From Paenibacillus tianjinensis (lineage in GTDB: Bacteria; Bacillota; Bacilli; Paenibacillales; Paenibacillaceae): 64,000 bases of DNA. Each line of letters begins with the position of its first letter. Position 1 is the first letter of the stretch. The translations under genes were made by a program, and so were the position numbers. The notes beneath the pieces were generated by a model. That model made no database searches. It saw only the letters and a program-made list of their open reading frames with translations, and was not told the origin of the DNA. The stretch is from assembly GCF_017086365.1 (NCBI RefSeq), contig NZ_CP070969.1, positions 6,209,878 to 6,273,877 of the forward strand, written 5' to 3'. This document shows positions 35,257-44,494 of the stretch, piece by piece.

Positions 35257-36618
35257 CTAACCTGCAAATGGTTCCGCATGCGCCCGCTCGTAGTTGACGA
35301 ACTTGTTAAAATTCTTCAAGAAAACAAGCTCTACGGTGCCTACTGGACCATTACGCTGTTTGGCAATAATTATTTCGATAATGTTCTTCTTTTCCGTGTC
35401 CTGATTATAGTAATCATCACGGTACAGGAAGGCTACGATATCAGCATCCTGCTCGATCGAACCCGATTCACGAAGGTCACTCATCATCGGACGTTTATCC
35501 TGACGCTGCTCTACACCGCGGCTAAGCTGGGACAGGGCAATGACCGGAACGTCCAATTCACGGGCAATCTGCTTCAGCGTACGCGAAATTTCGGATACTT
35601 CCTGCTGGCGGTTCTCGCCCGCTTTGCCGCGGCCCTGAATCAGCTGCAGGTAGTCGATGACGATCATGCCAAGGCCTTTTTCCTTCTTCAGCCTGCGGCA
35701 TTTGGCTCTAATATCGGTAACTGTAATCCCGGGCGTATCATCGATGTAGATTTCCGACTCTCCCAAGGCCTGAATGCCCATCGTCAGCTTGGACCAGTCG
35801 TCATCGCTTTTGAATTCACCGGTACGCATAATGTTGGCATCCAGATTGGCTTCGGCGCAAATCATACGCTGTACCAGCTGCGCCGCCGACATTTCCAGAC
35901 TGAAGATCGCTACGGTCTCTTTGGCCCGGACCGCTACATTCTGGCATATATTCAGCGCAAATGCAGTCTTGCCGACAGAAGGGCGGGCAGCAACAATGAT
36001 CAGATCATTGCGCTGAAAACCGTTGGTCATATGGTCAAGATCAACGAAACCGCTCGGAATCCCCGAGGTATTGCCTTTATTCTGATGGAGCATTTCCACC
36101 CGGTCAAATACCTCCATCACTACATCGCGGATGGCAATAAACCCGCTGCCGCTGCGGCGGTTAGAGATTTCTAAGATCCGCCGCTCCGCATCGCTCAGCA
36201 TGATGCCTACATCTTCGCCGCCGGTATAACCTTCGCTGACAATTTGTGTCGCTGTACGGATCAGCCGCCGCAGCATCGCCTTTTCCTCGATAATTTGAGC
36301 ATAGTAGTCCACGTTGGCCGCAGTCGGCACTGCATGCGCCAGCTTAGCCAAATAGCTGACACCGCCGATATCCTCAAGCTCTCCCTTGTCCTGAAGCCGG
36401 GACGTCAGGGTAATCAGATCAATCGGCTGGCTCTCTTCTCCGAGCTGCACCATCGCCTCAAAAATCATCTGATGCGGTTTATCGTAGAAGTCTTCGGTAT
36501 TCACCCGCTCCATCGCGGTAATCAGCGCCTCATCATGCAGCAGAATAGCACCCAGTACGGCCTGCTCCGCCTCCAGATTCTGCGGGGGAACCCGATCGAA
36601 AAAGAGATCTCCACCCAT
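35257..36618 (-). CDS. dnaB: Replicative DNA helicase
   Basis: This 453-residue hexameric helicase unwinds DNA ahead of the replication fork. It has an N-terminal DnaB domain (about residues 8-110: PPQNLEAEQAVLGAILL), a linker helix and a RecA-like ATPase with Walker A ARPSVGKTAFALN (about 210-222), the Walker B region MIVIDYLQLI and SQLSRGVEQR. It is the orthologue of Bacillus subtilis DnaC, named DnaB elsewhere. It ends the gdpP-rplI-dnaB run, with one base between rplI and dnaB. Confidence 0.97.
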   Translation of the reverse strand: MGGDLFFDRVPPQNLEAEQAVLGAILLHDEALITAMERVNTEDFYDKPHQMIFEAMVQLGEESQPIDLITLTSRLQDKGELEDIGGVSYLAKLAHAVPTAANVDYYAQIIEEKAMLRRLIRTATQIVSEGYTGGEDVGIMLSDAERRILEISNRRSGSGFIAIRDVVMEVFDRVEMLHQNKGNTSGIPSGFVDLDHMTNGFQRNDLIIVAARPSVGKTAFALNICQNVAVRAKETVAIFSLEMSAAQLVQRMICAEANLDANIMRTGEFKSDDDWSKLTMGIQALGESEIYIDDTPGITVTDIRAKCRRLKKEKGLGMIVIDYLQLIQGRGKAGENRQQEVSEISRTLKQIARELDVPVIALSQLSRGVEQRQDKRPMMSDLRESGSIEQDADIVAFLYRDDYYNQDTEKKNIIEIIIAKQRNGPVGTVELVFLKNFNKFVNYERAHAEPFAG

Positions 36619-36619
36619 G

Positions 36620-37066
36620 TTACTCCTCCGTTACTTGAACCGTGAGGTTAGCCTTTACTTCAGTATGCAGCTTCACATGAACCTGGAATGTACCCACATG
36701 ACGGATCGGGTCGCTCAGCTCAATTTTGCGCTTGTCAATAACGATGCCTTGAGTTGCAGCCAGGGTTTCCGCAATCTGCTTGCTGGTGATTGCACCGAAC
36801 AGACGGCCGCCCTCACCCGATTTTGCTTTTAGCGTCAGTGTCAGCTCGTCCAGCTTCTTGCCGAGCTGCTGCGCTTCCTCTTTCTCCTGGTCCTTACGGC
36901 GTTGTTCAGCAGCAGCCTGGTTCTCCAGTGTTTTTACATTGCCTTCTGTAGCTGGACGAACCAGCCCGCGCGGCAGCAGGAAGTTGGCTGCATACCCTTC
37001 GGATACCTCTTTAACCTGCCCCTTCTTGCCTTGTCCCTTAACATCTTTTATGAAAATGACCTTCAT
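36620..37066 (-). CDS. rplI: 50S ribosomal protein L9
   Basis: This 148-residue protein has an N-terminal rRNA-binding domain ([35 protein letters not shown] family pattern), a long central helix (about residues 41-75) and a C-terminal domain. Its ATG overlaps the gdpP stop by four bases. Confidence 0.98.
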   Translation of the reverse strand: MKVIFIKDVKGQGKKGQVKEVSEGYAANFLLPRGLVRPATEGNVKTLENQAAAEQRRKDQEKEEAQQLGKKLDELTLTLKAKSGEGGRLFGAITSKQIAETLAATQGIVIDKRKIELSDPIRHVGTFQVHVKLHTEVKANLTVQVTEE

Positions 37067-39072
37067 TCGAACAGCCCCTCTTTCGCTTCAATTTCAGCCA
37101 GCACTTCCAGCAGTCTGGCTTCTGCTTCCTTACTTGTTCCTTCAAGCTGTACCGCAGCGTTGGACAAATGCCCGCCGCCGCCCAGCTTCTCCATCACGAC
37201 TTGAACATTCATCCGCCCGAGTGAACGGGCGCTGATGCCGATCAGGCCGTCAGGCCGCTCACTGATGACAAAAGATGCCACCACGTTAGTCATCCCAAGC
37301 AGCGTATCTGCGGTCTGGGCGATAAGCAGCTGCGGGATTTTCATTCCCGGTGCGGTTACAACCAGCGCTATATGATCATACACCATTCGCGCATGCTTGA
37401 TAATTTCGGCTTTGGAGATATACTCCTGCAAATCCTCTTTCAGCATCCGCTGGATAAGGATCGTATCCGCCCCGATCCGCCGCAGGAAACCTGCTGCTTC
37501 AAAGGTGCGCGAGCCGGTATGGAGAGCAAAATGCTTCGTGTCGACCGTAATCCCGGCGAGCAGCATGGTTGCCTCCAGCGGGCTAAGCTTGATCTTATCG
37601 TGGATATACTGCAGCAGCTCTGTTACAAGCTCACAGGTGGAGGATGCATACGGCTCTAGATACACCAGCACCGCTTCGTTGATGAATTCCTCCCCCCGCC
37701 GGTGATGGTCAACGACCACAATCCGGCTGGCATATTGCACAAGACGCGGTTCCATCGTCATAGAGGCCTTATGGGTATCTACTACGATCAGCAGCGTATG
37801 CTCGGTCATGACCTGCAGCGCCTGCTCTGTGGTGATAAAGGTCTTGTACAGATCCTCGTCCCGCTTGATCTGCTCCATCATCCGGGTAATGGAGGGGTTA
37901 GGCGTCTCCATTACAATGCTGGCTTCCACATTGTACATCTGGGCCGCTTTGAGCAGGCCAATCGCTGCCCCTACGGCATCGATATCGGGGTTACGGTGCC
38001 CCATAATCAGCACCTTATCGCTCTCCTGCATCAGATCGCGCAGGGCATGGGCAATAACCCGCGCCCGGACTCTCGTCCGTTTCTCTGCGGCATTGCTCTT
38101 GCCGCCGTAGAAGGACAGGCGCTGGCCCGCCTTCACGGCTGCCTGATCTCCGCCGCGTCCCAGCGCCATGTCCAGACTGGATTGCGCCAGCGCTCCCAGC
38201 TCGCTGGCAGACTCCGCGCCATACGCGAGGCCGATGCTCAGCGTCATCGGCACCTTAAGGTCGGCGGTCATTTCACGCACCTCATCGAGGATGACAAACC
38301 GGCTCTCCTCCAGTGCCTGCAGGCTGCGGTGATTAAGCAGCATCAGGTAACGTTCGGAAGACAGCCGCCGGAGATACACCTCGAACTGTTTGCTCCACTC
38401 GGTAATCTCACTGGCCACCTTGGCGATCAGCGAGGTACGCTGCTGGTCATCCATACCCTGAGCCGCTTCATCGAGATTGTCCATCATAACGATGCCGATA
38501 GCCAGTTTCTCTTCTTCATAGCGCTCACGCAGCACTACAAGCTCAGTAATGTCATATAGATACAGCATACGTTCACTGGGAATAATCACTGCCTGGTAAT
38601 ACCGGTCGTCTACAGTGATTTCCTGTCTGACATCCTTAAGTATGCCGATGTCCTTGGCGATTTCCCGCTTGACTGGACCACTGCCCGTCAGTGCAGGCAC
38701 TACATCAGGTAATAATTCCTGCAGCTCTTCACCTACCAGCGATTTGCGGCTAAATATATCACTGGCATTGCGGTTGTTCCACTCCACCGTGCGGTCCTCG
38801 CTGTAGAGGATGATTCCAAGGGGGAGCATACTGACCGCTTCGCCTTCGACCCGCTTGATACGAAAGGACAGGCCGTTAATATATTCCACCAGATTGCGCC
38901 GGAACGCCAGCTCCGCCTGCAGCATCGAGAAGCACAAGGTGCCGGCCAGAAACAGACTGGTCACACCCAGAACCCAGTTGTAGATACTGACGATGATAAT
39001 AAGGACCAGCAGCAGCATGAACGCCCAGACGGTATGATAGCCGTGCCAGCGTCTTTGCAGAAATTTAGGCAT
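37063..39072 (-). CDS. gdpP: Cyclic-di-AMP phosphodiesterase GdpP
   Basis: This 669-residue protein has two membrane helices (about residues 12-55), a haem-type PAS domain, a degenerate GGDEF domain (about 170-300) and a DHH/DHHA1 phosphodiesterase module with [13 protein letters not shown] (about 352), VVDTHKAS and VVDHHRRG. The C-terminal [12 protein letters not shown] is the DHHA1 motif. It hydrolyses c-di-AMP to pApA and so affects wall stress and potassium balance. It lies in the order yybS-gdpP-rplI-dnaB as in Bacillus. Confidence 0.96.
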   Translation of the reverse strand: MPKFLQRRWHGYHTVWAFMLLLVLIIIVSIYNWVLGVTSLFLAGTLCFSMLQAELAFRRNLVEYINGLSFRIKRVEGEAVSMLPLGIILYSEDRTVEWNNRNASDIFSRKSLVGEELQELLPDVVPALTGSGPVKREIAKDIGILKDVRQEITVDDRYYQAVIIPSERMLYLYDITELVVLRERYEEEKLAIGIVMMDNLDEAAQGMDDQQRTSLIAKVASEITEWSKQFEVYLRRLSSERYLMLLNHRSLQALEESRFVILDEVREMTADLKVPMTLSIGLAYGAESASELGALAQSSLDMALGRGGDQAAVKAGQRLSFYGGKSNAAEKRTRVRARVIAHALRDLMQESDKVLIMGHRNPDIDAVGAAIGLLKAAQMYNVEASIVMETPNPSITRMMEQIKRDEDLYKTFITTEQALQVMTEHTLLIVVDTHKASMTMEPRLVQYASRIVVVDHHRRGEEFINEAVLVYLEPYASSTCELVTELLQYIHDKIKLSPLEATMLLAGITVDTKHFALHTGSRTFEAAGFLRRIGADTILIQRMLKEDLQEYISKAEIIKHARMVYDHIALVVTAPGMKIPQLLIAQTADTLLGMTNVVASFVISERPDGLIGISARSLGRMNVQVVMEKLGGGGHLSNAAVQLEGTSKEAEARLLEVLAEIEAKEGLFE

Positions 39073-39083
39073 GACCTCTCACC

Positions 39084-40001
39084 CTATCGTTTCGATTTCT
39101 TCACAAGCTCCCGCAGCGGGAACGCAATATCGATAATACCGATAATCCAAAGCCCCGGCAGCCAGACAACGAGCAGTGACAGCAATATTGCCACAATCTT
39201 GCTCCACTTGCGCTCATGGACCAGGAAGAACACGAACCCGATGGTCTGAATCTTAAAGACAATTTGGAGTAATGGCAGCAGATTGGCGGAGATCATCAGC
39301 ATAAAGTTGCTATCTGAATTGCCAAAGAACAGGCTAATTACTACACCCAGCAGATAGTACCAGATAAAGGATCTTGAAAGTCTCCATTCGCGCGCAGGCT
39401 TCAGCTTCGGAACCGCATATCCCATACTGTTAAGGATAGGGCGAACAATGGAGTGGGTGATTACAGCCATCATAAAGGAGCTTAGAATCAGTGTCATCGG
39501 AATGACCTGTATCGTCATATGACTGATTGTGTTTACATCCTCAGATGTAAGATTGAACTCACTGATCATCGGATTGCCTGTACCCAGATCGGAGAGCGGG
39601 GACATCACCATTTGCATCATATCATTTACGTAAGTGGAAAGATCAAAATTGAACAGCGCCGTACCAATCACCAGCAGCAGCAGAAACTCACCCAGAATGG
39701 TAACGGTTCCTGCCATGATGGTGGACAATGCCGAGGAGCGTCTCTTATACCATCGTCCCATGACTAAAGCCGGGATCAGGAAATACAGTGCTAACAATAC
39801 GTAGACAGGTGTAATCAGGCCTACAATCAGCAGAATCGGCAATAAATGCACAATAAACTGTTTTGTACTCAGGGTAGTGAACAACACTACGGCCGGAATA
39901 GTTAAAAAAAGTGTAGTGATAATGAGCAGCGGGGTTGATAGGGATAGCAGCAGCAGCAAGTAGGCGATGCTCCATGCCACAGATGTCCAGCGAAATTTCA
40001 A
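39084..40001 (-). CDS. yybS: YybS-family (DUF2232) membrane protein
   Basis: This 305-residue integral membrane protein has about eight hydrophobic segments with the DUF2232 character of YybS, always next to gdpP in Bacillales. Function is unknown; resemblance to ECF-transporter S-components has been noted for the family. The start is TTG after AAGAGGTGAAAACTG. That ribosome site lies in the last codons of the preceding MazG-like gene, so translation is probably coupled. Confidence 0.88.
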   Translation of the reverse strand: MKFRWTSVAWSIAYLLLLLSLSTPLLIITTLFLTIPAVVLFTTLSTKQFIVHLLPILLIVGLITPVYVLLALYFLIPALVMGRWYKRRSSALSTIMAGTVTILGEFLLLLVIGTALFNFDLSTYVNDMMQMVMSPLSDLGTGNPMISEFNLTSEDVNTISHMTIQVIPMTLILSSFMMAVITHSIVRPILNSMGYAVPKLKPAREWRLSRSFIWYYLLGVVISLFFGNSDSNFMLMISANLLPLLQIVFKIQTIGFVFFLVHERKWSKIVAILLSLLVVWLPGLWIIGIIDIAFPLRELVKKSKR

Positions 40002-40007
40002 CAGTTT

Positions 40008-40319
40008 TCACCTCTTACGCATATGTTCTTCTAACGCAGATATATCCTGGTACCACTCTTCAAGCTGATGCCCTTCCTGCCTGTGCTTTCTTAGCTTCTC
40101 CAGTAATAAATCATCCAGTTCTCGGTAAGGAATGCCAAGTCTGCGGCCCAAGATATAAGAGCTCATAATCAGACTCGCCAGACTGTCGCCTACACGGGCG
40201 GTACTGCCTTCCCAAAGCGCTTTAAATAACCGTGAGACTTGATCGATTACTTCGGTCTTTAACCACTCAATAACCTTGGCGCGTTTGGCCACATCCAGAT
40301 CCTTCGGCACATTGGGCAC
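40008..40319 (-). CDS. MazG-like family protein
   Basis: This 103-residue all-helical protein matches the short MazG-like family of Bacillales. Residues such as EWLKTEVIDQVSRLFKALWEG and ASLIMSSYILGRRLGI correspond to the helices of the nucleotide pyrophosphohydrolase fold, although the acidic EExxE metal site of true MazG is not clear. The start is GTG behind GGAGGTAGAGAGAC. It is the first gene of the run to yybS. Confidence 0.75.
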   Translation of the reverse strand: MPNVPKDLDVAKRAKVIEWLKTEVIDQVSRLFKALWEGSTARVGDSLASLIMSSYILGRRLGIPYRELDDLLLEKLRKHRQEGHQLEEWYQDISALEEHMRKR

Positions 40320-40424
40320 GTCTCTCTACCTCCGGCAAAAAGCATTATTCTCCATTATAGCATAAATATTTCGCAGTCACACGAGAGGGTCCGGCCGCCG
40401 GGTAACTGCAATTTCATGCCTTTC

Positions 40425-40466
40425 AAAAAAGGCCCGCATTCCGTTATCGCCGGAAATACAGGCCCT
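40425..40466 (-). terminator. Terminator after the CBS-domain gene
   Basis: GGGCCTG-TA-TTCCG...CGGAA-TG-CGGGCC stem followed by TTTTTTG on the minus strand. Confidence 0.8.
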
Positions 40467-40497
40467 AAAGTTCATCTGCTTCTGCCGTGATTATAGG

Positions 40498-40923
40498 TTA
40501 TAAAGATTCCTGCGATTGCCGGGAGACGACCTTCTCACAATATTCAATGATTTGACTCCGACGGACAATTCCGATGAACCGGTTCATGTCATCAACCACC
40601 GGCACAAAGTTCTGCACTTTAGCCAGGTTGATCAGATCTTCCATATCCGCATCGATCGAGACCGGCAGATTATTCATCCGCAGCGGTACATCCTTCAGCA
40701 AATATTTTGAAGCATTCTCAAAGGTAACCGTCCCGCCCGAATCCTTCATGTACCAGAGCAGATCCCCTTCTGTCACCGTACCGGCATATTCTCCGTTGCG
40801 GTTCAGAATCGGTACAGCGGTATAGCGGTGAAACTCCATCCGTTCCAAGGTCTGGCGCAGTGTTGAATCCAAGGTAACACAGGCCACTTCTTGTTTAGGA
40901 AGTAAAAAAAACGCAATATTCAT
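40498..40923 (-). CDS. CBS-pair domain protein
   Basis: This 141-residue protein consists of two CBS motifs (about residues 10-62 and 75-128), including YTAVPILNRNGEYAGTVTEGDLL and FVPVVDDMNRFIGIVRRSQIIEY. CBS pairs bind adenine nucleotides or c-di-AMP. Size and layout recall the c-di-AMP receptor DarB of Bacillus subtilis, and gdpP lies only 1.4 kb away, but the link is inference. GAGGAGGATCAAGAG precedes the ATG. Confidence 0.88.
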   Translation of the reverse strand: MNIAFFLLPKQEVACVTLDSTLRQTLERMEFHRYTAVPILNRNGEYAGTVTEGDLLWYMKDSGGTVTFENASKYLLKDVPLRMNNLPVSIDADMEDLINLAKVQNFVPVVDDMNRFIGIVRRSQIIEYCEKVVSRQSQESL

Positions 40924-41037
40924 CTCTTGATCCTCCTCAAAGAGTTCCGAAGGAATTAACCCTGCTATTTAGGGCACCCGTAGTAATACGCCTTACCCAG
41001 CAATTCGTTCCACTCCATTATACCATGAAGACAGGAA

Positions 41038-41070
41038 GCAGCAGCCACTAACATTACACATGGCTGCTGC
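41038..41070 (-). terminator. Hairpin after the LCP gene
   Basis: GCAGCAGCCA and TGGCTGCTGC are perfect ten-base arms. The following TTCCTGTCTTC is only moderately T-rich. Confidence 0.6.
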
Positions 41071-41103
41071 ATTCTTACTCTTATGGTATTTGCTACGGGT
41101 TGA

Positions 41104-42141
41104 TTACTGTGCTGCTGCTGTAGCCGAAGGCTCCAGTGCATTCTCAGCCTTGCCCGGCTCGATCAGCTGGCTTACCGGAGTGCCGGCATTCATCCAATTG
41201 TCGATCATTGCCCGGGCTTCGCTTAAATCCTCTTCATCGACGATATCATAATACACGCCGTCAATCTTCTTGCCTTCACCCATGACGGTAAAGCTGGAAA
41301 TATCCATATCCTTGCCGCCCATGAACTTTTTGGCGAGACTAATAATGGTGGAAGGCTGCAGATCTGTCTTGAAGTTTTCACCCATAATATCGAGCAGTTC
41401 AGGGATTTTGCCAATTTGGCTGATTGATAACATTTTATTCGCAACTACATCAATAAAGACCTGCTGGCGTTTCGTCCGGTTAAAATCGCTGTCTTCACGG
41501 TAGCGCGTATAATTAAGCGCCTCTTCACCGTTATAATTCGATTTTCCGCCTTCGATGGTGAATTTCTCATGATCGGCGCCTTTGTTCACAATGTCCTTTT
41601 TGATGGGCAGCGGAACACCGCCGATGGCATCGACTGCATCCTTAAGGCCCTGGAAATTGATCGTAGCATAATATTGAATGTCATGGCCGAGCAGTGCTTC
41701 AAGTGTATCTTTTGCCATCTGCTGACCGCCGAATGCATATGCATGGGTGATTTTATCTTTTTTGTTGCCCTTGTGCCCGATGATTTCCGTATACGTATCG
41801 CGGGGGATGGAGATCAGCAGGATTTTGTAATCCTCCGGACGGATAACGGCATAGATCATCGTATCCGAACGTGCTGTCTCATTCGCCCGCTGATCTGTTC
41901 CCAGCAGCATTAAAGAGAATGGATCGCTTTTGTAGACAACGGGTTCCGCCTGTACAGTGGACGTGCTGTCCTTAATCAGCGGCTCATACGACTCTTCTGC
42001 CAGTTTGGACTCCACCCGGTCGGCCAGGAAAAGATCAAAGGCCAGTACAGAAAGCGGCTTTTGAAACAAAAAACCTCCGGCGAGAATGACTACAACGGCT
42101 ATAAGGGCTATATACCTTTTTTTAAACTTATTTTTTTTCAT
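41104..42141 (-). CDS. LytR-CpsA-Psr (LCP) family cell-wall polymer ligase
   Basis: This protein of about 345 residues has a basic N-terminus, a membrane helix (about residues 9-28) and an extracytoplasmic LCP domain. Conserved parts are MLLGTDQRANETARSDTMIYAVI with Asp and Arg that hold the polyprenyl phosphate and metal, ISIPRDTYTEI, and YTRYREDSDFNRTKRQQVFI. LCP proteins attach teichoic acids or polysaccharides to peptidoglycan. The ATG at 42141 follows AAGGAACCCATTT. The C-terminal tail is Ala/Ser-rich. Confidence 0.93.
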   Translation of the reverse strand: MKKNKFKKRYIALIAVVVILAGGFLFQKPLSVLAFDLFLADRVESKLAEESYEPLIKDSTSTVQAEPVVYKSDPFSLMLLGTDQRANETARSDTMIYAVIRPEDYKILLISIPRDTYTEIIGHKGNKKDKITHAYAFGGQQMAKDTLEALLGHDIQYYATINFQGLKDAVDAIGGVPLPIKKDIVNKGADHEKFTIEGGKSNYNGEEALNYTRYREDSDFNRTKRQQVFIDVVANKMLSISQIGKIPELLDIMGENFKTDLQPSTIISLAKKFMGGKDMDISSFTVMGEGKKIDGVYYDIVDEEDLSEARAMIDNWMNAGTPVSQLIEPGKAENALEPSATAAAQ

Positions 42142-42183
42142 AAATGGGTTCCTTCTTTGTGTTGGAATATACAGAATAAACAA

Positions 42184-42479
42184 ATGATTGCTTGCGATCT
42201 ATTTTCAATGCCTGCCCGCCTTCTTCCAGGCACTCATGTCTGAATTTCTCTAGGCCGTCTTACTTGCCCTATTCGGTCTTATTGTCCCCCCTTTCAGGAA
42301 TCAGGGTCTTTCTAATTGTAGAATAAACCTGGAAAACTGCTTTGACACAAACAATATTTCTATTGTAATCACTTGTGCCTTAAAAAGAAATAACAAAAAA
42401 CGACATTAATAGTACGTTAGCTGCCGGTAATTACTTAAGTATATGACGTTCAAAATTGCAATTTGTTTTATTCCGGCAA
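42184..42479. other. Upstream region of the LCP gene
   Basis: About 300 bases without a recognisable gene. On the minus strand TTGTGT followed after 17 bases by TTTATT is a weak promoter candidate near 42322-42351. No riboswitch pattern was recognised. Confidence 0.35.
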
Positions 42480-42539
42480 AAAAAAAACAGAACCGGCAGG
42501 CCCAATGCGTATACGTCGCGGGGGCCTTGCGATTCTGTT
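42480..42539 (-). terminator. Terminator after the peptide-binding protein gene
   Basis: AACAGAATCG-AGGCCC...GGGCCTGCCGGTTCTGTT stem followed by T7-9 on the minus strand. Confidence 0.85.
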
Positions 42540-42544
42540 ACTGT

Positions 42545-44260
42545 TTAATCCATTTCCTTAATCCACCATTTGTCCGGCTCAATAATATTGCTCATGGAAT
42601 CGACATGCACACCCTGCAGGCGCTTGTTTACAGCAGTAATATTGACCCGCTCTGCAAAAAAGATCATCGGCACTTCCTCATTAATCAGCTTCTGCCATTC
42701 ATAATAAATCTGCTTCCGGTATTCCTTATCATAGGCTTTGTTCCCCACTCCTTCACGAATCAGCTCTTCGCTTTGCTCCGAGGACCAGCGGGAGTAGTTC
42801 CACAAATCGGTTGCCCGCCAGAGTCCCGAAGGATCGGGATCGCTTGCCAGCCCCCATACTCCGTTGAATAATTCAACGGTAGGGTCATCCTTTTCCACTG
42901 CCTCATAAAAAAGGTTCAGCTCCTTAAGTGCCCCGCCATTCAGCCGCACATCTAACCCAACATCCCGCCAGTTTTGTAAAATTGCCTGTGTCCGCTCTAC
43001 GGTCGTACTGCTGCCGGTCATAGCATCATAATGAATAACCAGCTTCTGGCCTTTCGGATCCTCACGCATTCCATCTCCATCTACATCGAGATACCCTGCT
43101 TCATCAAGCAGAACCTCCGCCTTCTCCGGGCTGTATGGATACGTATCAATTTCAGTATCGGCAATCTTGGCCCAGCTGGAGCTTGGAATCGGTGTCTCAA
43201 TCAGCTTGCCCAGTCCATAAGAGTATTGGTTAATAATCCCTTCCCGGTCCAGAGCGTAATACATTGCTTTGCGCAGCCGTTTGTCGGTGAATTTGGGGTT
43301 GTCCATCACATTCCGCCGTGCAGTTTCATCCCAATGGCCGAATTTAAAGCCTATGTATTCGTAAGACAGTTCCGGAGATTGCATGAGGGATATGTTATCG
43401 AGCTCTTTAAGTGCAGCAAAGGTCTCCCGCGGCGCCGTACCAATATCAATGCCGCCCGTTTCCAAAAGCCCGGTAATTTCACTGTCCTTTACTACCTTAT
43501 AGTTAATGCCATCTAATAAAGCCTTGCCCTTATAATAATTATCAAACCGCTGCATCCGGACAAGCTGGCCAGGCTGAATCTCCTTCACCTCAAAGGGTCC
43601 AATGCCGATCGGCCTCTTCCGTACCTGATCACTGTCGGCCATATCTTTAACAGCTACTCCGCTAAAATATTTCTTATTCATCGGATACGGCCACAAGTTG
43701 TCAATGGTATTCACCCGTGCCGAATTCACGGTAATCCTGAGCGTATACGGATCTATAACCTTTACACCGCTTAGCTGATCTGTTTCTCCGCGATGGTAGG
43801 CTTCCACGCCCTTTATCATTTCCACACTATAATACCTGGAGCCTGTATAATCAGGGCTTGCGATCGTCTCCAGCGCAAATTTCCAGTCTTCAACCGTCAA
43901 TTCATCGCCATTATGCCAGCGGACCCCCGGTCTGATGTTAAAGGTAAATACGGTATGGTCATCAGATTCCTTCCAGGAAGCAATGTTAGGAACGGTAGTC
44001 AAATCATCCTTCACAGTAAACATGGCCTCGGTAATGAAATCAAGCACATTAGAATCATCTTCGCCCTCAAAAAACGCCGGGTCAAACAGGCCCTGGAACG
44101 GAGCAGTATATGCATAGGTAACGGTACCGCCTGAGATGGCTTTATCCTCCGCCTTGCTGTAGCGTACCGGGTAGGAATCGCCGCCTGAACCAGCGCCATT
44201 ACATGCCGACAGGATAATTGTCATTACCAGCAGTAGTCCGCTGATCTTGAATTTAAGCAT
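42545..44260 (-). CDS. Oligopeptide ABC transporter substrate-binding lipoprotein
   Basis: This protein of about 571 residues is an SBP_bac_5 family binding protein. The signal peptide ends in the lipobox LSAC (Cys near residue 20), so it is tethered to the outer face of the membrane. Typical segments are WHNGDELTVEDWKFALETI, RKPIGIGPFEVKEI and MYYALDREGIINQY. ATG at 44260 follows GGAAGGACTTC. No permease or ATPase genes lie next to it, so it is an orphan that may serve an oligopeptide transporter encoded elsewhere. Confidence 0.92.
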   Translation of the reverse strand: MLKFKISGLLLVMTIILSACNGAGSGGDSYPVRYSKAEDKAISGGTVTYAYTAPFQGLFDPAFFEGEDDSNVLDFITEAMFTVKDDLTTVPNIASWKESDDHTVFTFNIRPGVRWHNGDELTVEDWKFALETIASPDYTGSRYYSVEMIKGVEAYHRGETDQLSGVKVIDPYTLRITVNSARVNTIDNLWPYPMNKKYFSGVAVKDMADSDQVRKRPIGIGPFEVKEIQPGQLVRMQRFDNYYKGKALLDGINYKVVKDSEITGLLETGGIDIGTAPRETFAALKELDNISLMQSPELSYEYIGFKFGHWDETARRNVMDNPKFTDKRLRKAMYYALDREGIINQYSYGLGKLIETPIPSSSWAKIADTEIDTYPYSPEKAEVLLDEAGYLDVDGDGMREDPKGQKLVIHYDAMTGSSTTVERTQAILQNWRDVGLDVRLNGGALKELNLFYEAVEKDDPTVELFNGVWGLASDPDPSGLWRATDLWNYSRWSSEQSEELIREGVGNKAYDKEYRKQIYYEWQKLINEEVPMIFFAERVNITAVNKRLQGVHVDSMSNIIEPDKWWIKEMD

Positions 44261-44449
44261 GAAGTCCTTCCTTTCTTCTATACTGCGGTTAAGTGAAAGC
44301 GTTTTCCTGCGATAAGCTATATATATCATATAATGCGTAAATTTTTAAATCATGAATTTAACAAACTACAATATTGAGGATAACCAATAATCGAACAGAT
44401 GTGAAGCCCAATAAATGGATGCTGTATCTGAGAGGGTATTCCCCCCGGC

Positions 44450-44476
44450 AAAAAGGCCTGCCCACCGGGCAGACCT
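44450..44476 (-). terminator. Terminator after the MutS2-like gene
   Basis: AAGGTCTGCCC-GGT-GGGCAGGCCTT stem and TTTTTG on the minus strand. Confidence 0.85.
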
Positions 44477-44494
44477 TCAGGTATAAATCTCCGT